From NCBI GenBank assembly GCA_032718475.1, contig JAUCBJ010000064.1:34175-98174 (forward strand): a stretch of DNA of 64,000 nt, read 5' to 3'. The position numbers and the translations under genes are program-made. The notes under the pieces were generated by a model. That model was not told the DNA's origin. It made no database searches and saw only the letters and a list, made by a program, of their open reading frames with translations. Positions 41,755 through 52,319 of this stretch are shown here, piece after piece. The stretch's first letter is position 1. Every line of letters starts with the position of its first letter. The DNA comes from Nemertoderma westbladi. Taxonomy: Eukaryota > Xenacoelomorpha > Nemertodermatida > Nemertodermatidae.

Positions 41755-42537
41755 GCCACATCCGATCAAGAGTTTGGTTTCCAAACATGGACAAATGTGT
41801 TGAATATAGGGTAAATAGTTGCCTCGCTTGCCAGGCGGCAACCAAGACCCACCATCGAGACCCACTCATTCCATCAACACCACCCATGCAACCATGGCAA
41901 CATTTATCCGCAGATCACTGGGGTCCAACAGAAGATGGGAAATTTCTTCTGGTCGTTGTTGATGAACTTACAAAGTACCCAGAAGTAATGGTAGTAAATG
42001 GTACCAGTTCTGATAAGAACATTGAGGCATTTGACGAGATCTTTTCTCGGCACGGCTTCTGTGAAACACTTATCAGATTCCCATGAGTTACAACAATATC
42101 TTAAATGGGCGGGAATAAAACACAAGGGAACTCAGAGTGCTGAAGACCCAGAAGCCAACGGACTGGCTGAAAGCTTCATGAAACACTGCCAGAAAACATG
42201 GCACACTGCCATAATAGAAAAGAAAAATCCCACAGCAAAACTAAACAAACACCCCCAAATGTACAGAGCAACACATCAAATATCGACAAACAAATCCCCT
42301 TCTGAACTACTCTTCGGAAGGAAATTCCAAAACCGCCTCCCAATGCTTGCCGAATCTTTCGAGCGTAAAGACATCAAGGAAGCCCGATTCAATGACATGT
42401 TGGCCAAAGAAAAACAGAAAGGATACAAAGACGCCAAACAATACGTAAAGCCACATGAAATTTCAAAAGGAGACCAAGTGCTGCTCAAACAAAAACCAGA
42501 CAAAATCAAAACCACCTTTCGATCCAAAGCCTTATAA
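41755..42537 (+). pseudogene. Gypsy (Ty3) integrase fragment
   Basis: Plus-strand integrase with the HHCC second half (SRVWFPNM, then CLACQAATKTHH), a core start (LSADHWGP with catalytic Asp) and VVVDELTKYPEV. A deletion or frameshift at about 42065-42085 removes the second catalytic Asp block (DNGPPF-type). The rest follows at 42086-42537 (ANGLAESFMKH with catalytic Glu, and a basic C-terminus). It overlaps the 40014 fragment in protein position, so the two may come from different copies. Confidence 0.8.
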
Positions 42538-42916
42538 CGTCACAGACGTTGTTGGCCACCAAATAAAAGATAATTAGGATGGAAAAGAGATAACTAGAGA
42601 CGCACAGAACTGGAAGCAAATTAAGACAAACACACCAATTAACTACGGTAGCACGAAGTAACGGGACTAGCTACTGTATGTAAATAATTGTTTAACGTGT
42701 AAGTAAGACATTTCATATGTCCTATAGAAGGCATTCTAGAGAAAATGAGCAAATAAAATTGGCAGCAGTGTTCAGTAAAACTGAACGGACACAGACGGTG
42801 ACTATTTATTGAAAACAATTTCCGTAATTTTGGCCTTTTTGAAGGCCCGTGTTTCGTGAGAGATGCCTTACCAGTACTTCATTTGTCTGACCATGAGAAT
42901 CAAACATACAATATCC
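42538..42916 (+). other. Gypsy 3' remnant / spacer
   Basis: Contains GAAAATGAGCAAATAAAATTG followed by unrelated AT-rich sequence, probably the decayed end of the gypsy element. No ORF. Confidence 0.4.
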
Positions 42917-44432
42917 CTCGATGGCCCCACCCATGTCGGCTGCCCCCTCGGTGGCCTCACCCATGTTGGCTGCCCCCTTGGTGGCCCCACCCACGTCGGC
43001 TACCCCCTCGGTGGCCCCACCCACGTCGGCTGCCCCCATGGTGGCCCCACCCACGTCAGCTGCCCCCCCGGTGGCCCCACCCACGTCGGCTGCCCCCTCG
43101 GTGGCCCCACCCACGTCGTCTGCCCCCTTGGTGGCCGCACCCACGTCGGCTACCCCCTCGGTGGCCCCACCCACGTCGTCTGCCCCCTCGGTGGCCGCAC
43201 CCACGTCGGCTACCCCCTCGGTGGCCCCACCCACGTCGGCTGCCCCCTCGGTGGCCTCACCCATGTCGGCTGCCCCCTTGGTGGCCCCACCCACGTCGGC
43301 TGCCCCCTCAGTGGCCCCACCCACGTCGGCTATCCCCCCAGTGGCCCTACCAACGTCGGCTGCCCCCTCGGCGGCCCCACCAAAGTCGGCTACCCCCTCG
43401 GTGGCCCCACCCACGTCGTCTGCCCCCTCGGTGGCCGCACCCACGTCGGCTACCCCCTCGGTGGCCCCACCCACGTCGGCTGCCCCCTCGGTGGCCCCAC
43501 CCACGTCGGCTGCCCCCTTGGTGGCCCCACCCACGTCGGCTGCCCCTTCAGTGGCCCCACCCACGTCGGCTATCCCCCCAGTGGCCCTACCAACGTCGGC
43601 TGCCCCCTCGGCGGCCCCACCAACGTCGGCTTCCCCCTCGGTGGCCCCACCCACGTCGGCTTCCCCCTCGGTGGCCCCACCCACGTCGGCTGCCCCCTCG
43701 GTGCCCCCACCCATGTCGGCTGCCCCCTCGGTGGCCCCACCCATGTCGGCTACCCCCTCGGTGGCCCCACCCACGTCGTCTGCCCCCTCGGTGGCTGCAC
43801 CCACGTCGGCTACCCCCTCGGTGGCCCCACCCACGTCGGTTGCCCCCTCGGTGGCCCCGCCCATGTCGGCTGCCCCCTCGGTGGCCCCACCCACGTTGGC
43901 TGCCCCCTCGGTGGCCCCACCCATGTCGGCTACCCCCTCGGTGGCCCCACCCACGTCGGCTGCCCCCTCGGTGGCCCCACCCACGTCGGCTGCCCCCTCG
44001 ATGGCCCCACCCATGTCGGCTGCCCCATCGGTGGCCTCACCCATGTTGGCTGCCCCCTTGGTGGCCCCACCCACGTCGGCTACCCCCTTTGTGGCCCCCC
44101 CACGTCGGATGCCCCCGCGGTGGCCCCACCCACGTCAGCTGCCCCCTCGGTGGCCCCACCCTCGTCGGCTGCCCCCTCGGTGGCCTCACCCACGTCGGCA
44201 ACCCCCTTGGTGGCCCCACCCACGTCGGCTGCCCCCCACGGTGGCCCCACCCACGTCAGCTGCCCCCTCGGTGGCCCCACCCACGTCGGCTACACCCTCG
44301 GTGGCCCCACCCTCATCGGCTGCCCCCTCGGTGGCTCCACCCACGTGGGCTGCCCCCTCGGTGGCCCCTCCAACGTCGGCTGCCCCCTTGTTGGCCCCAC
44401 CCACATCGGCTACCCTCCCGGTGGCCCTAACT
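42917..44432 (+). repeat. 30-bp GC-rich minisatellite (about 50 copies)
   Basis: Head-to-tail array of a 30-bp unit (GTGGCCCCACCCACGTCGGC plus TGCCCCCTCG). Because 30 is divisible by three, several frames on both strands are open, giving decapeptide repeats such as VAPPTSAAPS or GGATEGAADV. Higher-order structure is visible: a distinctive block at about 43321 recurs 240 bp later. One frame runs into the downstream LINE endonuclease. Confidence 0.95.
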
Positions 44433-44873
44433 GTCATCCATCCAAGGACCGACTTCGTGGTAAATGATGATGATATATCGGTAACTGTTTGTCTATTCAA
44501 CACGAGATCAATTAACAACAAGGCAGACGTCTTAAATGATTTTATTGTTGATCAACAGATAGACATTGCAATGTTCACTGAAACATGGTTATCTGGGAAT
44601 GAAAGCGATCATTTGACAATTAAGGACATTTGCCCGGTCGGCTATGAAATTAATCACTCTCCTCGAACAACGAGTCAAGGTGGTGGCATAGCATGCATCT
44701 TTGCAAAGCAGCTCAATATTAAGGATGCAAATAAACAGAATACTACATTCTCAAATTTCGAGTATTTAGATCTGATATTTCAGTGCCATGGTGATGTATT
44801 TCGACTAGTTGTTGTTTACAGAACGTGTCCATCTACTACCAATGGTTGTACTGTACACCATCAACGTTTATGA
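42921..44873 (+). CDS. Repeat-fused LINE N-terminus with endonuclease start
   Basis: A 650-residue open frame: about 500 residues of Pro/Ala/Ser/Thr decapeptide repeats encoded by the minisatellite, then an APE endonuclease start (VCLFNTRSINNK, FTETWL with the catalytic Glu) of an L2-like LINE. The frame shifts at about 44830 and the endonuclease continues at 44825-45190. Whether the array was ever translated is unknown. In other LINEs this position holds ORF1 or a PHD/coiled-coil region. Confidence 0.55.
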   Translation: MAPPMSAAPSVASPMLAAPLVAPPTSATPSVAPPTSAAPMVAPPTSAAPPVAPPTSAAPSVAPPTSSAPLVAAPTSATPSVAPPTSSAPSVAAPTSATPSVAPPTSAAPSVASPMSAAPLVAPPTSAAPSVAPPTSAIPPVALPTSAAPSAAPPKSATPSVAPPTSSAPSVAAPTSATPSVAPPTSAAPSVAPPTSAAPLVAPPTSAAPSVAPPTSAIPPVALPTSAAPSAAPPTSASPSVAPPTSASPSVAPPTSAAPSVPPPMSAAPSVAPPMSATPSVAPPTSSAPSVAAPTSATPSVAPPTSVAPSVAPPMSAAPSVAPPTLAAPSVAPPMSATPSVAPPTSAAPSVAPPTSAAPSMAPPMSAAPSVASPMLAAPLVAPPTSATPFVAPPRRMPPRWPHPRQLPPRWPHPRRLPPRWPHPRRQPPWWPHPRRLPPTVAPPTSAAPSVAPPTSATPSVAPPSSAAPSVAPPTWAAPSVAPPTSAAPLLAPPTSATLPVALTVIHPRTDFVVNDDDISVTVCLFNTRSINNKADVLNDFIVDQQIDIAMFTETWLSGNESDHLTIKDICPVGYEINHSPRTTSQGGGIACIFAKQLNIKDANKQNTTFSNFEYLDLIFQCHGDVFRLVVVYRTCPSTTNGCTVHHQRL

Positions 44874-45190
44874 ATGAATTTGCAGTATTTATGGAAGAAT
44901 TAATATTATCACCTGGAAAACTAATTATATTGGGTGACTTCAACTTTCACATAGATGTTGCTTGCGACAAGTATGCTGTGGAGTTCTGTGACCTTCTCAA
45001 CAGTTTTGGCTTGACTCAACATGTGAAACAGCCTACCCATATTCATGGTCACACACTCGATCTGCTTATAACCACGGAGGATTCCGGGTCTCTTGTTTCG
45101 GATCTAATAGTAAACGATATCGGGTTATCTGATCATTTCTCAGTATGTTTTAAAATTGTGTTAAGCCAAAACATTATCCTACTACGATGA
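44825..45190 (+). pseudogene. L2-like LINE endonuclease, second half
   Basis: Holds the GDFNFHID strand, the HTLDLLIT segment and LSDHFSV, all conserved in APE endonucleases. It is in a different frame from both neighbours, so single-base indels separate the three pieces. Confidence 0.8.
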
Positions 45191-47186
45191 ATTGTCGAAA
45201 ATTATCAAAAATTAATATTGATCAATTTTGTAATGACATAGAGGGGTCGGATTTATACGACATGACACTCAATCGTCAGGATGTTGACATTGAATCTATA
45301 GTTAATTGCTACAATGACACACTAAAATTGATCCTTGATAAACATGCGCCTATTGTAGCAAAGAAGGTTACGAAAAATGGGCATTCACCATGGTATAATG
45401 ATGAAATAGTTAAACAAAAAAAGCTGCGGAGAAAGCTGGAGAGGAGATATAGGAAAAGCAAGACTGAATCACAGTTAATAATGTATAGGGAGCAATGTAA
45501 AGTTGTTTCTGATACTATTGTACGTGTAAAACAGGACTACTATCGTACCCAGGTGATTGACTCTAAAGGTGACACTGGTGAACTTTTCAAGATCGTTAAT
45601 AAGATTCTCCACCGCAAGCAAGCTTATAAATTACCTGAGCATGATTCAGACAAAGTTCTCGCCGATGAATTTGCTGATTATTTTGAGATAAAGATCAACA
45701 ACTATCGTGATGAAATTAAATCAGAATTAACTACTGGGGGTGCCAACAACACACCTTCTGACCATATTGACCGAAAGGATCATACATTACCAACTCCAGT
45801 TGCTGAAACCACACCAATCGTAGTATCAAATAACTCAAATGTTCCGCCTCTTGATATTTTTCCTGAAATGTCTGAGGAGGCTGTAGGATACTTAATAAAT
45901 GAATCGAAATCCAAAACAAGTGCAAATGATCCAATTCTAACGCGACTACTTAAGTGTTCCTTGAATGTGCTCCTACCAATAATAACTTTTATCATTAATC
46001 TATCTATCATGACCGCAACGGTACCATCAGCATTTAAAGAGGCAGTGATTTCACCTGTACTGAAGAAAGTAAAACTCGATCCGAACGTCTTGAAGAACTT
46101 CCGACCCATTTCCAATCTGGTGTTCATCTCGAAGTTAACTGAAAGAGTTATAGCGCAATTGTTAATTGAACATTTGTGTGTGAATAAGCTTAACGACCCA
46201 TTCCAAAGTGCCTACAGAAAGATGCATAGCTCTGAAACTGCGCTACTACGGGTAAATAACGATGTCCTAAAAAGTATTGATAATGGCTCCGCAGTACTGT
46301 TAGTCCTGCTCGATCTGAGTGCAGCCTTCGATACTGTTGAGCACTCCATTTTAATAAACATTCTGGAAAATGAAATCGGCGTCACTGGAATGGCATTGGA
46401 TTGGTTCCGATCGTACCTAGCCAATAGGTGCCAGTCAGTTCGGATTGGGAATTCGTACTCAAAAAAGAAGACTCTACGTTATGGACTCCCACAGGGATCG
46501 GTTCTCGGCCCCCTGCTCTTCACCATTTACATGCGTTCGCTCAGTAAAGTGATAGAAAGACATGGATTATCATTGCATTTATATGCAGATGACACCCAGG
46601 TTTACATTGCATTTGAACCTTCTAACATCTCGAGTGCCGTCCATGTTACCACTACTTGTCTAAACGATATAAAACGGTGGATGTCATCGCATCTCCTGAT
46701 GATGAACTCTGAAAAGACCGAGATTTTAGTGCTGCAGTCTCAGTTTGCTAACAAGATAATTTCACCAACTCATATGACGGTAGGAAATAAAGAGGTAGAG
46801 TTAACTGACTCTGCACGCAACATTGGAGCAATTTTCGATAAACATATGAGTTTCACCAAACAAATCTCAATGACGGTGCGTGGAGCATTCTTCCAACTCC
46901 GCAACCTCTCGAAAGTCAAACATTGCTTCGATAAAAAGACTCTCGAAGTACTCATCCACGTCTTGATAGCCAGCAAACTCGATTACAATAATGCGCTTTA
47001 TTTCGGCTTGCCATGGAACGTATTAAAGAAACTTCAATATGTTCAAAATTCTGCCGCACGCCTACTGACTGGTACACGTAAGACTGAACACATTACACCA
47101 GCGTTAAAGAGACTTCATTGGCTTCCTATATTACGTCGAATAGACTTCAAGATAGCTTTGCTTACCTACAAATGTATGATCAATAT
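45187..47186 (+). pseudogene. L2-like LINE reverse transcriptase, 3' truncated
   Basis: A frame of about 667 codons: helical linker, RT fingers (PVLKK, FRPISNL), motif A LLDLSAAFDTVEH, LPQGSVLGPLLF, catalytic YADDTQVY and the thumb/C-terminal region (KLQYVQNSAARLLTGTRK, LHWLPILRRIDFKIALLTYK). The LLDLSAAFD and YADDTQ motifs are typical of the L2/CR1 group. It is cut at 47187 by the LTR-like repeat. Apart from the truncation the RT is open. Confidence 0.85.
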
Positions 47187-48351
47187 TGTTCGCGCTTTCA
47201 GACCTTTAGCAGTTTAACCTGCCAAATTGGGATGTCTTTTAGATGATAGATAGTCTTTAGCCTATGACAAGTATTTGATACACTACATTAGCCGAAGCCA
47301 GTTTATGCGCGATCATTCACCCGCTGGATACACCCGGGAGACTGGATTCGGAAGCCTAACCGTATTGCGGGGTAGGCCTACTGTATTATTCGACTGATCG
47401 TAATATATAATCTCTGACAAATTTTATTCACTTTCGGGAAATATTAACAGTTCCTTTAGGACGTGGCGCTCTAAATATGTAAACAGAGTTATGACTTAAA
47501 CTAAAAACAACGGGATGGCTATAGATTCACGTATATGGCGCATTCTTTAGGAGATGCTTTGTTATCAGTCACAATCATACACAATACTGCACAATGCTGC
47601 AAACCGATCTGCCGACCTTCACTAATTTTAGTCACATATAAAGAGAACAACAGACAATACATGTAGGGCCTATAAAATAGCATTAGATTCACTTCAAACC
47701 ACTTAATGTAAGTCGCAATCGTTATATGTAACCAGTCTCTCTAACCTTTAGTATATCAAGACTATTGGGGTGTCTGATTATTTATCAGTATTCCAAATAT
47801 AATATTCCATCAACAAATATAATGAATAACCGACAGTAAAAGCAGTAAAATGTTAAGGTATAAATTGATATGATCGATTTGGTTAGTATGATTAGTTAAG
47901 TGAGATAACAGATATACGTTCTATAATTAAGCCTACTAATGTTGAGCTAAAGACTGAAACACGGAGGTTCCAAAGCCGGTGTTCTTAGGCTGTGGACAAA
48001 ATCACACACTGACTCAACTCCACGAGTTTCTATATACAATCTCTAACACAGAGGCAAAAAACGCTCTGATTGGTCGACCGAACAAAGAAGGAACAGAGAA
48101 CAAAGAAAAGCTACACGTGTACAGCATCAGCTGTTAGCCGTCGTCATGGTAGCTACACTGTTTCAAGAGGATCCAGCGTATTGCGTCATAGAATTGCTAA
48201 TTATGTCCGCTAAAGTACACATACAGAAGAAATGACTTTTATGTCCTCTAAAACACCAGTACAGTAAGGACACGGCCTTTTATGCCTGTTAAACCAACTA
48301 CAGAGTACTTTACCGGGAAAATAACCGGCTAATTCCGCAAAAGTCTTTACA
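47187..48351 (-). repeat. Putative 3' LTR of BEL/Pao element 2
   Basis: On the plus strand it begins TGTTCGCGCTTTCAG and ends GTCTTTACA, giving TG..CA termini. It matches 62121-62599 directly and 40541-41754 in inverse. In sense a purine-rich stretch (CTGGGAGCGG) directly precedes its TGTAAAG start, a plausible polypurine tract. Confidence 0.65.
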
Positions 48352-48361
48352 CCGCTCCCAG
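48352..48361 (-). promoter_or_regulatory. Putative polypurine tract of BEL/Pao element 2
   Basis: In sense CTGGGAGCGG abuts the TG of the putative 3' LTR. Shorter and less pure than the tract in element 1. Confidence 0.5.
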
Positions 48362-48429
48362 AAAATGGGATTTAAGTCTATAAAATATAACAAATCACAG
48401 TTTCTAAAATATAAAAATACTCTAAACAG

Positions 48430-50625
48430 TTAGTCTTTCTTACGCGGACGGCGTTTACGCAGTTTTTTGAGGCTAGCAAGAGTCCTTTTCTCTTTGGGGC
48501 GAGCCACTTTACTAGGAGGGCTGTAACTCCTGGGTGAAGGGTGCAATACAATTGCATCAGAAGGTTTAGGATTACGATCGGTATATCCGCCGGTCGAGGT
48601 ACCTGGTTGATCGATATCAACTTCAGTGGAGCGAGGTCTAACGGCCTTTAGGGCGCGTCTTAGGACAGCAGCTCCTACGGGTCCTTGACGGGTCGCCTGG
48701 ACAATGGCGGTAGGCGGACCGTGAGTGGTGAGAAACTTCCTTGGTTTAATGGTTCTTTCCAGCTCGCGTTCTCGGGCTCGATATTCGTAGGGCCGTCGAG
48801 ATACTTCCTGTAACTCAGGGTGCGAGTTGATAAATAAATCGCCATACTCAGGGTCTTGACGGATGTAATTGATCAAATGGTATGAAGTAATATCGTTAGG
48901 ATTGACGTTCCTAAGATATTTTCGAACAAATTTGGTGGAAATACACTCACCAACACGCTTCATTAGTTCGTAACTCGGTGTGCGTGTTTTTTGTTCCACA
49001 GACGCGAATAAATAAGGATGGAACGCGTAAACTCCCTCATAAGAGCGTCCAGGGTAGTAGCGATGGCGGGACTCACAATGTAAATCCGCGTTCGCTTCCC
49101 AAGCTCGGATGTAGCGCAGGGTAATCATCTCATCTACGCTTTCTAAATCGTGGTTAAAGGGGCAATTATAACTGGCATGTCCTTTAAGTTGACAGTGGTG
49201 GCATTGGGTCATAAATTGGGGGCAGACTGCAAAAATATGCGAGTTATTAAGTCTGCAATACGCACAATAGATTTCGATCATCGGTTGTTCGTGGAAATAG
49301 GAGCAGGGTACGTCGGAGTCCATAGGGGTGAAATGGTCTCTCGATGCGCATAATCGACAACGTTTTCGAGAAACATAGTTGGCGTGTCGATAATCGTATG
49401 CGGTGAGACATTGTGGACCTTGATACCACTCCAAGACGTAATCGTTATCGCTGCTCCGGGGCGCTGTAGGCTGGATCGCTTCAGATTCTAAGCATATTGG
49501 TTCGTCTTCCAATTGCATAGCTGAGGTAGGTGCGGCTGTCTCCGCAAGCGGACCCACTGTCTGAACTTCCACGACAGAATAACCTGTGGGTATTCGGGGT
49601 CTTTGTATAACAGATGAATGTAAGTTCTGTATACAAACGTCCTGAAAGAGGGCAAATCCCGCGCTGTTTAGCTTCTCCGCAGCTGAGTCTCTTAGGCTGA
49701 GTTTGGTCAGAGCGCGGTCCTTGAACTGACTATCAACGTTACGGAACGGAGTCAGAAAGCGCCTGAAACATTCGAAGCGGATGAATTTATTGTGTTCATC
49801 TAACTTGGCGAGTTTGGTTCCAAGTATTAAGGGATGGGCGCGTATGGTACGACTGCACACATCGGCTAGCCAACCGGCAAGTGCTGCGTTTTCAAAGATC
49901 GTGTATATAGCTAAGGAGGGACGAAGTGGAACACTCATAAAGCTATACACGACGCCAGGTGCGGTCAATGGTCCATCAAAGTATAAATGAGAATAATGAT
50001 CTCCATATACTTGTTGGTAATTTATAGGATTTCCAACCTTGAAATTCCATCCGTATTCTTGAAAGGCAAGATGTCCGATGGAGGTTCGTTGTACTTTAGT
50101 AATGCCGATGGGTGTATTTGCATACATAGTGCGGAAGAAACCTCGGCCTTCTGCCCAGGGAGCAATCAGCTGAGTATCAACGAAGGGGTATGGAATGTTC
50201 TCCATATTCCGGAAGTCGTTTTGTAGGTCTCCATAAACAGCTGAGCCGATTTTAAGGATTCTTTCGTTAAACAACATCTCGAGCACGGGCTGGGGTAACA
50301 TCGATCCATCGATACCCATGGCCGGTTTGCGCTCGGTGTCAGCGACATAACGCTGCGCGAGCTCGAATTGTCCATGTCGGAGTCTCTTTTGTGTCTCAGT
50401 AAGAGTTTCAAAAGAATAATCAATCACATCGGAACACGCTCGAGTAAATACGTGGGTAGAACCAGCGAGTCCTCGTATGTGTATCATCCGCGTAGTTCCC
50501 AGTTCTCCAACCGGAATGCTACCTTCATTGTCGTAGGTGACAACTCCATACATCTCGATAACGTTGAGAGTCTCATTCCACTCTTTAGTGGCGTTTTCGA
50601 GGGTCATTCCCACAGGATGCCACAA
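48430..50625 (-). CDS. Extra ORF of BEL/Pao 2: DEDDy exonuclease plus zinc knuckles
   Basis: A 731-residue frame, homologous in layout to the extra ORF of element 1. Exonuclease motifs: D32-x-E34 (VVTYDNEG), KIGSAVYGD with D133, FVDTQL (D150), and Y241-x3-E245 (YTIFE). Zinc ligands: C423-C426-H431-C441 (irregular), C454-C457-H463-C468, and the canonical C475-C478-H483-C488. The C-terminal domain (about 520-620) resembles 700-770 of the element 1 protein, and the tail is Lys/Arg-rich. No ATG opens the frame before M7 (50607), and it overlaps the upstream 508-residue ORF by a frameshift, so it was probably the C-terminal part of a longer protein. Confidence 0.7.
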   Translation of the reverse strand: MWHPVGMTLENATKEWNETLNVIEMYGVVTYDNEGSIPVGELGTTRMIHIRGLAGSTHVFTRACSDVIDYSFETLTETQKRLRHGQFELAQRYVADTERKPAMGIDGSMLPQPVLEMLFNERILKIGSAVYGDLQNDFRNMENIPYPFVDTQLIAPWAEGRGFFRTMYANTPIGITKVQRTSIGHLAFQEYGWNFKVGNPINYQQVYGDHYSHLYFDGPLTAPGVVYSFMSVPLRPSLAIYTIFENAALAGWLADVCSRTIRAHPLILGTKLAKLDEHNKFIRFECFRRFLTPFRNVDSQFKDRALTKLSLRDSAAEKLNSAGFALFQDVCIQNLHSSVIQRPRIPTGYSVVEVQTVGPLAETAAPTSAMQLEDEPICLESEAIQPTAPRSSDNDYVLEWYQGPQCLTAYDYRHANYVSRKRCRLCASRDHFTPMDSDVPCSYFHEQPMIEIYCAYCRLNNSHIFAVCPQFMTQCHHCQLKGHASYNCPFNHDLESVDEMITLRYIRAWEANADLHCESRHRYYPGRSYEGVYAFHPYLFASVEQKTRTPSYELMKRVGECISTKFVRKYLRNVNPNDITSYHLINYIRQDPEYGDLFINSHPELQEVSRRPYEYRARERELERTIKPRKFLTTHGPPTAIVQATRQGPVGAAVLRRALKAVRPRSTEVDIDQPGTSTGGYTDRNPKPSDAIVLHPSPRSYSPPSKVARPKEKRTLASLKKLRKRRPRKKD

Positions 50626-50644
50626 GGTAGCGCATTCGCTAGCA

Positions 50645-52171
50645 TTAGGTAGGTAGATACTTTAAATATTGTGTGGTATATGTTTCCACATCTCCATATC
50701 GTTGTATTCTTTCTTCCTCGAATAACACGTCAAGATTCCAGTGTAATAAACGAGTTTTGATGAATCCATCAAGATTATACGGAGGTATTGTTTCTTTCTC
50801 TATTCTGGAAACATTGTATGGTTTTCGAAATGAGTTTATTTTAACTAACTGATCCAGATGTTTATGCAGTTGTTCGAGTTCGACAAGATCGAGAGGATTT
50901 ATGAGTGGCAGAAACCTCAGACTATGTGTAGGATCTTCCGGTTTTACCATGTAATATTGTGTTAGGTTGACGTAATAAGGGTGATCTTTGATCCCATAAA
51001 ACGAGTCCGGTAAAGGTCTAGCACATATGTTTACATCGTGTACCATGCGACGGACAAGATCCGCTCTATTGTCCGGAGGTTCAACGAGTATACCATCGAC
51101 ACGAGCGGCTTCGATGGGCGGACGTTGCAACATGGGAGCGTCAGCGATAAGATCTTGAGATCTTAGGTTGATATCAACCGGTTGGGGTTGTACCGTCGCA
51201 AAGAGTTTGTCTCCAAAATGGGGAACCATCGAGGGATGAAGGATGGTTTTAGAGTAGAGATCCGTCATAAGGATTTGAGCTTCGGGTTGAGCTAAAGCTG
51301 CTTCTTCTCTCTCACCCATTTCTATATGTCTCTCCTCGAGCTGATTTTCCTCCGCTTGTTGTTGTAGACGCTCATCTAGGAACTCTTGTAAAGAGTAGGT
51401 TCGTCCACGTTCGATGTCCTCCTCGAGATTTTGTATTTCTCTATCGAACTGGGGTAAAGCTAATTCCTTCACCGCTTGGACTTGTTGCAATTTACGTTTC
51501 TCCAAACTATCGTAAGTTCCCTTTCCGATTTTCTGCCGAATAGCGTCTAACGCGTTTCGTACGACGCTCTCTTCGACTTCCGTAACGGGTTGTATCGAGG
51601 TGAAGCCGGGACGGTTGTGTGGGTTAAACGGCGATATTAGATGACCGCGTCCCAATCCAGCTAGGTAGGGTTGGCGAATATCTAGTGAGCCTACTACCAG
51701 AGTGCCACCGATCAACTGTTCGGGTAACACTAGATCTTTGAACAGCGAATACAGTTCGGGAGGATCCGTGATACTATTAGGATCAAGAGTCTGAGGTCTA
51801 ACTGAGGAATGAGGAGGTCTGACCGAGTATTCCGGAACTCTGATCATTGGTTTGTTCAAGGATCGTTTGAGTCGAGCGACTGTAGGGGATACGTCGAACA
51901 GGTTTCGCTCGAAACTCCCATAAGTATATCGTGTAAAACTGTGTTTAGCGCAACGTCTCCGCGGATGTTTATGTCTTTCCGTTTGCTGATTGGGTCTAGG
52001 GCACTCGTCGCAGTAATACCAAAGACGCACGTCCTGCAGGGGAAACGCGGGTGATCGTTCTCCAGCTTTACAATATTCCTCCATCTGTTCGAAGCTATCT
52101 GGGACGACAGGTAGCGGTCGATCGGCGGTAAGATACATCATAGTGAAATAGAGTCGTTTGAGTTCTATCAT
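50645..52171 (-). CDS. BEL/Pao 2 extra ORF, N-terminal part (508 residues)
   Basis: Unrecognised protein. A CDEC..CAKH cysteine/histidine group near residues 53-76 could bind zinc. A Glu/Gln-rich helical segment (about 205-290, likely coiled coil) follows, then a mixed region with NPLDLVELEQLHKHLDQLV. It ends 20 bases before the exonuclease frame, shifted by one base. Upstream the same frame continues past an in-frame TGA at about 52199. I infer one original long ORF with the exonuclease at its C-terminal half. Confidence 0.55.
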   Translation of the reverse strand: MIELKRLYFTMMYLTADRPLPVVPDSFEQMEEYCKAGERSPAFPLQDVRLWYYCDECPRPNQQTERHKHPRRRCAKHSFTRYTYGSFERNLFDVSPTVARLKRSLNKPMIRVPEYSVRPPHSSVRPQTLDPNSITDPPELYSLFKDLVLPEQLIGGTLVVGSLDIRQPYLAGLGRGHLISPFNPHNRPGFTSIQPVTEVEESVVRNALDAIRQKIGKGTYDSLEKRKLQQVQAVKELALPQFDREIQNLEEDIERGRTYSLQEFLDERLQQQAEENQLEERHIEMGEREEAALAQPEAQILMTDLYSKTILHPSMVPHFGDKLFATVQPQPVDINLRSQDLIADAPMLQRPPIEAARVDGILVEPPDNRADLVRRMVHDVNICARPLPDSFYGIKDHPYYVNLTQYYMVKPEDPTHSLRFLPLINPLDLVELEQLHKHLDQLVKINSFRKPYNVSRIEKETIPPYNLDGFIKTRLLHWNLDVLFEEERIQRYGDVETYTTQYLKYLPT

Positions 52172-52319
52172 AGGGTCATGATGTATACCTTGAGGATATC
52201 AAGTTTCGAGATTTTGTTGACTGGCAATATTGAGGTATGTCTCTCTCAGGAATTCCAGATAATCGTTGAAGTCGCTGCGTTTATCCGGCTCTTCAACGTC
52301 TTCCCTTTCGAGTCTGTTT

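Noticed and set aside
42806-44074. 422-residue minus-strand ORF of GGATEGAADV repeats (structural or silk-like protein)
   Set aside because: Open frames exist in several phases on both strands because the 30-bp unit lacks stops. Only the plus-strand frame leading into the LINE endonuclease has coding context.
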